13,676 bases of DNA from Zoogloeaceae bacterium (lineage in GTDB: Bacteria > Pseudomonadota > Gammaproteobacteria > Burkholderiales > Rhodocyclaceae), in assembly GCA_031259605.1 (NCBI GenBank), contig JAIRLE010000200.1, forward strand, positions 1 through 13,676, read 5' to 3'. This document shows, piece after piece, positions 6,247 through 12,602 of this stretch. Under the pieces are notes generated by a model. That model made no database searches and was not told where the DNA came from. It worked only from the letters and a program-made list of their open reading frames with translations. Position 1 is the first letter of the stretch, and the number at the start of each line of letters is the position of its first letter. A program made the translations under genes and the position numbers.

Positions 6247-7128
6247 TCATCTGTCCACTGTCCTCAGCTTCTTGGCCATGATGCGGGCAGACTCGGCTTC
6301 GTGGAAAAGACGGGCGCGTTCTTCTGACGTCAGGCGTTCCGGGTTGGCGTAATCCTGTTTCCATTCGTCATTGTCCGCCCAGGTTTGCGGTGATTGCCAA
6401 GTGGTGCGCGGTTCCCCGGCCTCGACGAGGAGCGTGAGCGCCAGCCGCAGCGTTTCTTCCTGCGAGGCCGGATCATGCGGGCGTCCGGCGGCGTTGCCCA
6501 AGGGAAAATCGGAAAAGAGAAAACGGGGAACGCCGCAATGTTCCACGATGTCACGGGCGCAGCCCAGGAGTACGGTGCTGATGCCGTTTGCTTCCAGATG
6601 CCGGGCGGCCAGCGCCAGGCATTGATGGCAGACGGGACAATTGGCGACGAGGAGCGCGGCCTCCACCCCGTCTGCCCGGCAGCGATCGAGAAGTTCCGGG
6701 GCGTCCGTCGTGATGGTCTGCCGCTGACTGCGGTTGGTGGGAAAACCGTGAAAGCGCGGCGCGAGGCGAAAACGCCCTTCGTTCGCCCAATGCCGCAGGA
6801 GCGGCAGGGGAAACCAGGCGCCGCTGTCATCCATGCGCGTATGCTTTCGGTCTATGCCGACATGGGCGATTCTCAAGTCGTGGTCTTTATCCGTATTGCC
6901 GGAATAGACGCGATAGAACTTGGCCGCGGCGTTGTAGGGCGCGCCCGGCCCCTGGTCGCCCTTGTCCGGATGGAAGGGCGCGGCGGTGGTGACGAGGGTG
7001 AGTGTGCTTTTGGCAAGCGACTGGGCGAGCGGAGCAAACGGCGCATCCGCATGATGCGCCCAGACATAGGGGTTGTCATAGCCCAGCGCCAGGTACCAGG
7101 CGCGGGTGCGGGCCATGTAGGGAATCAT
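6247..7128 (-). CDS. GrdB/PrdB selenoprotein-family homologue, cysteine form
   Basis: 293 aa, related to the glycine/betaine/sarcosine/D-proline reductase selenoprotein B family. Supporting segments are HVGIDRKHTRMDD (89-101), GFPTNRSQRQTIT (128-140) and FSDFPLGNAAGRPHD (205-219). The redox motif is NCPVCHQC with Cys164, Cys167 and Cys170, i.e. CxxCxxC, matching the UxxCxxC motif recalled for GrdB. Codon 164 is TGT, so no selenocysteine is needed. In anaerobes the family cleaves C-N bonds using a reducing selenol; homologues in Proteobacteria lack a known reaction, so the thiol chemistry here is inferred. No signal peptide is visible, so it is probably cytoplasmic. The ATG at 7128 lies 4 bp after the Bug stop, so the pair forms one operon; Met5 is an alternative start. 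No GrdA or GrdC partner is present. Confidence 0.78.
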   Translation of the reverse strand: MIPYMARTRAWYLALGYDNPYVWAHHADAPFAPLAQSLAKSTLTLVTTAAPFHPDKGDQGPGAPYNAAAKFYRVYSGNTDKDHDLRIAHVGIDRKHTRMDDSGAWFPLPLLRHWANEGRFRLAPRFHGFPTNRSQRQTITTDAPELLDRCRADGVEAALLVANCPVCHQCLALAARHLEANGISTVLLGCARDIVEHCGVPRFLFSDFPLGNAAGRPHDPASQEETLRLALTLLVEAGEPRTTWQSPQTWADNDEWKQDYANPERLTSEERARLFHEAESARIMAKKLRTVDR

Positions 7129-7132
7129 GCGC

Positions 7133-8143
7133 TCAATCGAAGCGAATTTTCGCGCTGTGCACGATCCTGCCGTAGCGTGCCGAATCGTCCTTCAGGCGTT
7201 GCGTAAACTCGGCGGGGGTGGATGGCCAGACTTCCAGTCCCTGTTGGGCGAGTTTTTCCCGGATTTCCGGCAATTGCTGGATGGCGGCGACTTCCCGATT
7301 CAGGCGTTCCACGACGCTTGCGGGCAGGTTTCTCGGCCCGATCAGCCCGAACCAGGAGGGTACCTCGAAACCGGGATAGCCCGCCTCGGCGACGGTCGGC
7401 ACATCGGGGAGGAGCGGCGAGCGCTGGTGCGCGGCGATGGCCAGTCCCTTGACCTTGCCCGCCTTGATCTGCGGCGAGAGGATGGTGAGCGTGTCGAAGG
7501 CGAGATTCACCTCGCCGCCCAGGAGTGCCGTGATTGCCGGGGCGCTGCCCTTGAACGGCACGTGCAGGAGGGAAATTCCGGCGGTGGAAGCGAAGTATTC
7601 GCCCGCCAGATGGATGATGGTGGTGCTGCCGCTGGAAGAATAGGTGAATTCGCCGGGTTTTTCCTTTGCCTGCCGCACCAGGTCTTGCAGGTTGTCCACC
7701 TTGAAATTGGGCGCGGCGGCAATGACTACCGAAGTGTAGGCCAACTGGGAAACCGGCGTGAAATCCCGGACGGGATCGAAATTCAGCCGGGAAGCGACAT
7801 GCGGCAGGATGGTCAGTTGTCCGGTGGGGGTGACGGCCAGGGTATGCCCGTCCGGCGCGGCCTTGGCGAGGAATTCGGCGGCGATGGCCGTACCCGCTCC
7901 GGGCTTGTTTTCCACGATTACCGCTTGTCCCAGGCGCTCGGAGAGCTTTTCGGCGAAGAGCCTGCCCACAGTGTCGCAAGCGCCGCCGGGCGGGTAGGGG
8001 ACGAGCAGCTTGATGGTCTTCTGCGGCCAGGCGCGAGCGGCGTGTTCCTGGGCGGAACCTGCGCCGGGCAAGGCGAGGAGCGCGATGACAACGAGGAACG
8101 AAAGCAGGGAACGCAAGGAAAAACGCGGCGATGTATGGCGCAT
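7133..8143 (-). CDS. Bug-family tripartite tricarboxylate transporter substrate-binding protein
   Basis: Periplasmic solute-binding protein, 336 aa, of the Bug/TctC family expanded in Betaproteobacteria. An N-terminal signal peptide is clear: basic MRHTSPRFSLR, hydrophobic LLSFLVVIALLALPG, and a likely cleavage at GSA/QE. Family landmarks follow: KTIKLLVPYPPGGACDTVGR, VIVENKPGAGTAIAAEF, DGHTLAVTPTGQLTI, FTYSSSGSTTIIHLAGE, VPFKGSAPAITALLGGEVN, and LLPDVPTVAEAGYPGFEV. The start at 8143 is chosen because the signal peptide begins there and GGAGAG lies just upstream (8150-8155); in-frame extension to 8641 is antisense to adk and spurious. No TctA/TctB membrane partner is present, as is usual for orphan Bug genes. 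The ligand cannot be read. The co-transcribed GrdB-like gene suggests a small carboxylate or amine acted on by that protein (inference). Confidence 0.95.
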   Translation of the reverse strand: MRHTSPRFSLRSLLSFLVVIALLALPGAGSAQEHAARAWPQKTIKLLVPYPPGGACDTVGRLFAEKLSERLGQAVIVENKPGAGTAIAAEFLAKAAPDGHTLAVTPTGQLTILPHVASRLNFDPVRDFTPVSQLAYTSVVIAAAPNFKVDNLQDLVRQAKEKPGEFTYSSSGSTTIIHLAGEYFASTAGISLLHVPFKGSAPAITALLGGEVNLAFDTLTILSPQIKAGKVKGLAIAAHQRSPLLPDVPTVAEAGYPGFEVPSWFGLIGPRNLPASVVERLNREVAAIQQLPEIREKLAQQGLEVWPSTPAEFTQRLKDDSARYGRIVHSAKIRFD

Positions 8144-8187
8144 GGGAGGCTCTCCGTCGTGAAAACGCCCGATGATGATCGCCGCAG

Positions 8188-8213
8188 CGGTTTTTGTGAA
8201 CGAATAAAAACCG
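8188..8213. promoter_or_regulatory. Inverted repeat upstream of the Bug gene, possible operator or leader hairpin
   Basis: CGGTTTTT (8188-8195) and AAAAACCG (8206-8213) are perfect 8-bp arms around a 10-bp spacer, 45 bp upstream of the Bug start codon in an AT-rich stretch. This could bind a dimeric regulator or form a leader hairpin. No regulator gene is nearby and no clear -35/-10 pair was found beside it. Confidence 0.35.
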
Positions 8214-8252
8214 ATTTGTTTATTCCTTCGCGTTCCCTTCCGGAACCTGTTT

Positions 8253-8277
8253 ATCGTAAAACCAACTCCGGTTTGAA
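8253..8277 (+). repeat. Dispersed repeat, copy 2, left block
   Basis: Identical over 25 bp to 2663-2687, including the AAACC/GGTTT inverted repeat. It lies in the 292-bp divergent gap between the Bug gene and adk (8144-8435). That gap also holds the 8188 inverted repeat, the right block of the repeat, a 6-bp stem (TTGCCG/CGGCAA, 8340-8355) and the adk promoter. Confidence 0.75.
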
Positions 8278-8284
8278 CCCCTGT

Positions 8285-8306
8285 CCTGAAGGGCTGCCGC
8301 TGATTT
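8285..8306 (+). repeat. Dispersed repeat, copy 2, right block
   Basis: Matches 2802-2823 at 21 of 22 positions and follows the left block after only 7 bp. Here the left arm of the terminator stem is missing, so this copy does not form the strong terminator seen in copy 1. Confidence 0.65.
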
Positions 8307-8365
8307 CTTGCTGCTCCGGCCATGGGGATAACGTTGATGTTGCCGCGCCCGGCAAGGAGCAAAAT

Positions 8366-8394
8366 TTGACCTCTGCCGCGTTTGCGCGTAATTT
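8366..8394 (+). promoter_or_regulatory. Sigma-70-type promoter of adk-pfp-hppA
   Basis: TTGACC (8366-8371) and TAATTT (8389-8394) are separated by exactly 17 bp, a strong match to -35/-10 elements. Transcription would start near 8401, about 35 nt before the adk ATG. A 6-bp stem (8340-8355) lies just upstream of the -35. Confidence 0.65.
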
Positions 8395-8435
8395 CCGCCG
8401 TTTGCGTTGCAACATAAACCGTCACAGGAAACACC

Positions 8436-9089
8436 ATGCGATTGATTCTTCTAGGCGCGCCAGGGGCTGGCAAGGGCACCCAGGCGCAATTCATCTGCGA
8501 AAAATTCGCCATTCCCCAGATTTCCACGGGCGACATGTTGCGCGCCCAGGTCAAGGCGGGAATGCCGCTGGGATTGGAAGCCAAGAAATTCATGGACGCG
8601 GGCGCGCTGGCACCGGACGCGGTGATGATCGGCATGGTCAAGGCGCGGCTTGCCGAGGCGGATTGCGCAAACGGCTATCTGCTCGACGGTTTCCCGCGCA
8701 CCATTGCCCAGGCCGAAGCCATGCGCGCGGCGGGCGTGGCGCTGGATTACGTGCTGGAAATCGACGTGCCGGACGCCGACATCATCGAACGCATGGCCGG
8801 TCGCCGGGTGCATCTGCCTTCGGGGCGCAGCTATCACCTCAGATTCAATCCGCCCAGGATCGCGGACAAGGACGATGTTACCGGCGAGGCGCTGACGCAA
8901 CGCGCGGACGACCAGGCGGAAACCGTGCAAAAACGCCTGGCGATATATCATCGGGAGACCCGCCCGCTGGTGCGCTTTTATGCGGAATGGGCGGCAGGCG
9001 GCGCGGCGGGCGCGCCGCAAGTGAAACAAATCGCGGGCGTGGGCGGCGTGGAAGAAATTACCGCGCGCATCTTCGCTGCGCTGCGTTAA
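8436..9089 (+). CDS. adk: Adenylate kinase
   Basis: Cytosolic enzyme interconverting ATP + AMP and 2 ADP. 217 aa, the usual length for the long bacterial form. P-loop GAPGAGKGT (7-15), NMP-binding STGDMLR (30-36), DGFPRT (84-89), and a LID domain from about 122 to 160 containing GRRVHLPSGRSYH and FNPPRIADKDDVTG. The LID lacks the four Cys/His zinc ligands of Gram-positive enzymes, as in Proteobacteria. The ATG at 8436 has AGGAAA (8426-8431) at good spacing. The pfp gene starts 9 bp after the stop, so both are probably on one mRNA. The link with pyrophosphate-using genes is sensible because AMP- and PPi-forming reactions feed both Adk and the PPi enzymes. Confidence 0.98.
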   Translation: MRLILLGAPGAGKGTQAQFICEKFAIPQISTGDMLRAQVKAGMPLGLEAKKFMDAGALAPDAVMIGMVKARLAEADCANGYLLDGFPRTIAQAEAMRAAGVALDYVLEIDVPDADIIERMAGRRVHLPSGRSYHLRFNPPRIADKDDVTGEALTQRADDQAETVQKRLAIYHRETRPLVRFYAEWAAGGAAGAPQVKQIAGVGGVEEITARIFAALR

Positions 9090-9098
9090 AGGCGCGCC

Positions 9099-10355
9099 AT
9101 GCCGAAAAACGCTTTTTATGCCCAATCCGGAGGCGTAACCGCCGTCATCAACGCTTCCGCCTGCGGCGTCATCGAGACCGTGCGCCGGTACCCCGACAGA
9201 ATCGGCAAGCTCTACGCCGGACGGGACGGCATCATCGGCGCGTTGACCGAAGACCTGATCGACACTTCGCTGGAATCCGCCGCCGATATTGCGCGCTTGC
9301 GCCATACGCCGGGCGGGGCGTTCGGTTCCTGTCGCTACAAATTGAAGTCGTGGGAAGAGCATCAAGCGCAATATGAGCGATTGATCGCGGTGTTCCAGGC
9401 GCATGACATCGGTTACTTCTTTTATAACGGCGGCAACGATTCCATGGATACGGCGTGGAAGGTGTCGCAACTGGCGGCGCGCCTGGATTTTCCGCTGGTC
9501 TGCGTCGGCATTCCCAAGACCGTGGACAACGATCTGGCGGTCACCGACAATTGTCCGGGTTTTGGTTCGGTCGCCAAATATGTGGCGACTTCCATGCGCG
9601 AGGCGGGTTTCGATGTCGCTTCCATGGCGCGCACCTCGACAAAAATCTTTGTGCTCGAAGTCATGGGGCGTCATGCCGGATGGATCACGGCGGCCTGCGG
9701 GCTGGCGAGTGAAGCCGAAGGCGAAGCGCCGCACATTCTGCTGTTCCCTGAAATTCCCTTTGACCCGGAAGCCTTTTTGCAGCGCGTGGATGATTGCGTC
9801 AAACGCTACGGCTACTGCGCCATTGCGGTTTCGGAAGGCATGTGTGATGCCGAAGGCAATTTGATTGCCGAAACGGAAAAGCGCGACGCCTTCGGTCACG
9901 CCCAACTGGGCGGCGTAGGGCAGGCGGTGGCGCAGCTCATCCAGGATCGCCTGGGCTACAAATACCACTGGGCGCTGGCGGATTACCTGCAACGCGCCGC
10001 CCGCCACATTGCGGCGCGCGTCGATGTGGAGCAGGCGTATGCCGTGGGTCGTGCCGCCGTGGAAGCGGCGTTGGCGGGCAAAAACGCCGTCATGCCCGCG
10101 ATTCGCCGCCTCGCGGATGCACCCTATGCCTGGGAGATTGTATTGACGGATTTGCGCCAGGTCGCCAATGTGGAGAAGAAAATGCCGCGAGACTTCATTT
10201 CCCCGGACGGCTTCGGCATTACCGGCGCGTGCCGCCGCTACCTGTCGCCGCTCGTGGAAGGCGAAGACGCGCCGCCATTCATGCGCGGACTGCCGGATTA
10301 CGTGCGGTTGAAGAATATCGGCGTCGCCAGGAAACTCGCGGATTTCGTGGTATGA
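9099..10355 (+). CDS. pfp: Pyrophosphate-dependent 6-phosphofructokinase
   Basis: Cytosolic, reversible enzyme converting fructose 6-phosphate + PPi to fructose 1,6-bisphosphate + Pi, so it works in glycolysis and gluconeogenesis. 418 aa, longer than ATP-dependent PfkA (about 320). It has SGGVTAVINAS (10-20), GRDGIIGAL, NGGNDSMDTA (110-119), GIPKTVDNDL (137-146), GFGSVAKYVATS and MGRHAGWITAA (189-199). In the GGNDS motif, Asp114 stands where ATP enzymes have Gly, and Lys140 stands in PKTVDND; both mark PPi use in established family knowledge. The Asn113 variant, where many relatives have Asp, is also worth noting. It lies between adk and hppA, which fits PPi-linked metabolism. Direct evidence for PPi over ATP would need assay. 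Confidence 0.93.
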   Translation: MPKNAFYAQSGGVTAVINASACGVIETVRRYPDRIGKLYAGRDGIIGALTEDLIDTSLESAADIARLRHTPGGAFGSCRYKLKSWEEHQAQYERLIAVFQAHDIGYFFYNGGNDSMDTAWKVSQLAARLDFPLVCVGIPKTVDNDLAVTDNCPGFGSVAKYVATSMREAGFDVASMARTSTKIFVLEVMGRHAGWITAACGLASEAEGEAPHILLFPEIPFDPEAFLQRVDDCVKRYGYCAIAVSEGMCDAEGNLIAETEKRDAFGHAQLGGVGQAVAQLIQDRLGYKYHWALADYLQRAARHIAARVDVEQAYAVGRAAVEAALAGKNAVMPAIRRLADAPYAWEIVLTDLRQVANVEKKMPRDFISPDGFGITGACRRYLSPLVEGEDAPPFMRGLPDYVRLKNIGVARKLADFVV

Positions 10356-10377
10356 CAACAAGAATTTCCCCGTTTTT

Positions 10378-10419
10378 GACCGCAGCACACCCGGGGCCGG
10401 GTGGCAGAGGGCTGCGGTC
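10378..10419 (+). promoter_or_regulatory. Two-tier hairpin between pfp and hppA (attenuator or mRNA-processing element)
   Basis: Outer arms GACCGCAGC (10378-10386) and GCTGCGGTC (10411-10419) are a perfect 9-bp match. Inside them CACCCG (10388-10393) and CGGGTG (10398-10403) form a second stem with a GGGC loop. GTTTAGC follows, too few T for a firm terminator. It could partly terminate or stabilise mRNA and so set hppA level relative to adk-pfp. The sequence does not match a fluoride or other riboswitch known to me. Confidence 0.45.
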
Positions 10420-10428
10420 GTTTAGCAA

Positions 10429-10435
10429 AGAGGAG
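10429..10435 (+). promoter_or_regulatory. Strong ribosome binding site of hppA
   Basis: AAGAGGAG ends 5 bp before the ATG at 10441, a near-consensus Shine-Dalgarno and the strongest in the window. It lies 9 bp after the hairpin, so it is exposed when the hairpin is folded. Confidence 0.6.
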
Positions 10436-10440
10436 TCAAT

Positions 10441-12495
10441 ATGTCTTCTGGTTTGATCCTGGCGCTCTCCTGCGCGCTTGTCGCGGTGCTGTATGGCGCT
10501 GTTTCCAGTAAATGGATACTTTCCCTGCCTGCGGGGAACGAGCGGATGCAGGAAATCGCCCGCGCCATCCAGCAGGGCGCTTCCGCCTATCTGAACCGGC
10601 AATACGCCACCATCGCCGTTGTCGGCGCGGTGCTGTTCCTGGTGATGGGGTTTGCGCTGTCCTGGCTTGCCGCCATCGGCTTCTTGCTGGGCGCGGCGCT
10701 TTCCGGCGCAACGGGTTACATCGGCATGAATGTTTCCGTGCGCGCCAATGTGCGCACGGCGGAAGCCGCCCGCCAGGGATTGTCCGCCGCGCTTGCCGTG
10801 GCTTTTCGCGGCGGCGCCATCACCGGGATGCTGGTGGTGGGGTTGGGCTTGCTTGGCGTTGCCGGTTACTACGCGATCCTGAAACTCATCATGCCGGAGG
10901 CGGAAATCCATCAACTGGTCGAACCGTTGGTGGGGCTGGCTTTTGGCGGCTCGCTGATTTCCATCTTCGCCCGTCTGGGCGGCGGCATCTTCACCAAGGG
11001 CGCGGATGTGGGCGCAGACCTCGTGGGCAAGGTGGAAGCCGGGATTCCCGAGGATGATCCGCGCAATCCGGCGGTGATTGCCGACAACGTCGGCGACAAC
11101 GTCGGCGACTGCGCCGGCATGGCCGCCGACCTCTTTGAAACCTACGCCGTTACCGTGGTGGCGACGATGGTGCTGGGCGCGCTGATGCTGAAAGCCACGC
11201 CAAGCGCGGGCGACGGATTGGTGATTTATCCGCTGGCGCTGGGCGGCGTTTCCATCATCGCTTCGGTCATCGGCTGTTTCTTCGTCAAGGCGCAGGAAGG
11301 CGGCAAGATCATGAACGCGCTGTATCGCGGACTGGCGGTCGCCGGCGGGCTGGCAATTGCGGCGTTTTATCCCGTCACTTGCTGGATACTGGGCGAGGGT
11401 ATCGTCCTGGCGGACGGCAGCGAAATCTCCGCCCTGGCCATCTTCGGATCGGCGGTGGTCGGACTGGCGCTCACCGCCCTCCTGGTGTGGATTACCGAGT
11501 TCTACACCGGCACCCAGTACAGCCCGGTGCAACACGTCGCCGCCGCTTCGCAGACCGGACACGCCACCAACATCATCGCTGGTCTGGGCGTTTCCATGAA
11601 AGCCACGGCGCTGCCGGTGCTTTGCGTCTGTGCCGCCATTCTCGCCGCCCATGCCCTTGCCGGACTGTATGGCATTGCCATCGCCGCTACGGCCATGCTT
11701 TCCATGACCGGCATCGTCGTGGCGTTGGACGCTTATGGCCCGATCACCGATAACGCGGGCGGCATCGCGGAAATGGCAGAATTGCCAGATTCCGTGCGCG
11801 CCGTCACCGATCCGCTGGATGCCGTGGGCAACACCACCAAGGCGGTCACCAAGGGTTACGCCATCGGTTCCGCCGGCCTGGCGGCGCTGGTGCTGTTTGC
11901 CGACTATACGCACGCGCTGGAAGTGGGCGGCCAGGCGCTGACCTTCGATCTTTCCGATCACATGGTCATCATCGGCCTGTTCATCGGCGGCATGATTCCC
12001 TATCTGTTCGGCGCGATGGCGATGGAAGCCGTAGGCCGCGCCGCCGGTTCGGTGGTCGAGGAGGTTCGCCGCCAGTTCCGTGAAGTGAAGGGCATCATGG
12101 AGGGCAGCGCCAAGCCCGACTATTCCCGCGCCGTGGGCATGCTCACCCAGGCCGCGATCAAGGAAATGATCGTGCCTTCGTTGTTGCCGGTGCTGGTTCC
12201 GGTGATTGTCGGCCTCACGCTGGGACCCAAAGCCTTGGGCGGTGTGCTCATGGGCACCATCGTCACCGGATTGTTCGTCGCCATCTCCATGACCACGGGC
12301 GGCGGCGCGTGGGATAACGCCAAGAAATACATCGAGGATGAACACTTTGGCGGCAAGGGTTCGGAAGCCCACAAGGCCGCCGTCACTGGCGATACCGTGG
12401 GCGACCCCTACAAGGACACCGCCGGCCCGGCGGTCAATCCGCTGATCAAGATCATCAACATCGTCGCGCTGTTGATCGTGCCGCTGATGATTTAA
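10441..12495 (+). CDS. hppA: Membrane H+-translocating pyrophosphatase, K+-independent type
   Basis: Integral inner-membrane ion pump that hydrolyses PPi and moves protons out of the cytosol. 684 aa with about 16 hydrophobic spans, the normal size. Signature segments are FTKGADVGADLVGKVEAG (184-201), DNVGDNVGDCAGMAAD (215-230), DAYGPITDNAGG (430-441) and the C-terminal TVGDPYKDTAGPAVNPLI. The K+-requirement site reads GNTTKAVTKGYAIGSA: Lys467 and Thr470 correspond to positions 460/463 of the well-studied enzymes, and Lys/Thr there marks the K+-independent H+ pumps (established knowledge; K+-dependent ones have Ala/Gly). With pfp and adk upstream, it would recover energy from PPi or, in reverse, make PPi for Pfp. 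Its own strong ribosome site and the 5' hairpin allow separate control. A terminator follows at 12519-12562. Confidence 0.98.
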   Translation: MSSGLILALSCALVAVLYGAVSSKWILSLPAGNERMQEIARAIQQGASAYLNRQYATIAVVGAVLFLVMGFALSWLAAIGFLLGAALSGATGYIGMNVSVRANVRTAEAARQGLSAALAVAFRGGAITGMLVVGLGLLGVAGYYAILKLIMPEAEIHQLVEPLVGLAFGGSLISIFARLGGGIFTKGADVGADLVGKVEAGIPEDDPRNPAVIADNVGDNVGDCAGMAADLFETYAVTVVATMVLGALMLKATPSAGDGLVIYPLALGGVSIIASVIGCFFVKAQEGGKIMNALYRGLAVAGGLAIAAFYPVTCWILGEGIVLADGSEISALAIFGSAVVGLALTALLVWITEFYTGTQYSPVQHVAAASQTGHATNIIAGLGVSMKATALPVLCVCAAILAAHALAGLYGIAIAATAMLSMTGIVVALDAYGPITDNAGGIAEMAELPDSVRAVTDPLDAVGNTTKAVTKGYAIGSAGLAALVLFADYTHALEVGGQALTFDLSDHMVIIGLFIGGMIPYLFGAMAMEAVGRAAGSVVEEVRRQFREVKGIMEGSAKPDYSRAVGMLTQAAIKEMIVPSLLPVLVPVIVGLTLGPKALGGVLMGTIVTGLFVAISMTTGGGAWDNAKKYIEDEHFGGKGSEAHKAAVTGDTVGDPYKDTAGPAVNPLIKIINIVALLIVPLMI

Positions 12496-12518
12496 CGCAA
12501 GCGCCACGCCAAAAACCG

Positions 12519-12562
12519 CAAACCGGGTCGCCATGTGAAAATGTCGGCACGGTTTGTTTTTT
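12519..12562 (+). terminator. Rho-independent terminator after hppA
   Basis: CAAACCG (12519-12525) and CGGTTTG (12550-12556) form a 7-bp stem around a partly paired interior (GCC/GGC), directly followed by TTTTTTC. It is placed 24 bp after the hppA stop and before the convergent transporter gene. Confidence 0.7.
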
Positions 12563-12585
12563 CTTGATCCTGCAATGCGGTTCTC

Positions 12586-12601
12586 ATCGTAAACCGAATC
12601 C
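12586..12601 (+). repeat. Degenerate relative of the dispersed repeat
   Basis: ATCGTAAACCGAATCC resembles the start of the 25-bp block (ATCGTAAAACCAACTCC) with one base deleted and two changed; the preceding TC is shared with copy 1. It lies in the convergent gap between hppA and the transporter gene. Confidence 0.35.
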
Positions 12602-12602
12602 A

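Noticed and set aside
6110..6364. Small minus-strand frame upstream of the ThiL-like gene, possible ACP
   Set aside because: No Asp-Ser-Leu phosphopantetheine site; its N-terminal half is an out-of-frame overlap with the GrdB-like gene.
6247..7128. Selenocysteine (in-frame UGA) in the GrdB-like gene
   Set aside because: The motif position is read by TGT, with TGC at the next two Cys; no in-frame TGA and no SECIS-like need.
8144..8641. N-terminal extension of the Bug gene upstream of ATG 8143
   Set aside because: The signal peptide and a ribosome site fix the start at 8143; the extension covers the divergent promoter region and adk antisense.
7127..9376. 749-codon open frame on the plus strand across the Bug gene and adk
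   Set aside because: Runs antisense to Bug, then out of frame through adk, and has no domain-like segments.
8451..10388. 645-codon open frame on the minus strand across adk and pfp
   Set aside because: Antisense shadow of two well-supported genes, with biased composition and no family signature.
10356..10440. Fluoride or other known riboswitch before hppA
   Set aside because: The gap is short and explained by one nested hairpin; the conserved loops of the fluoride motif are not visible.
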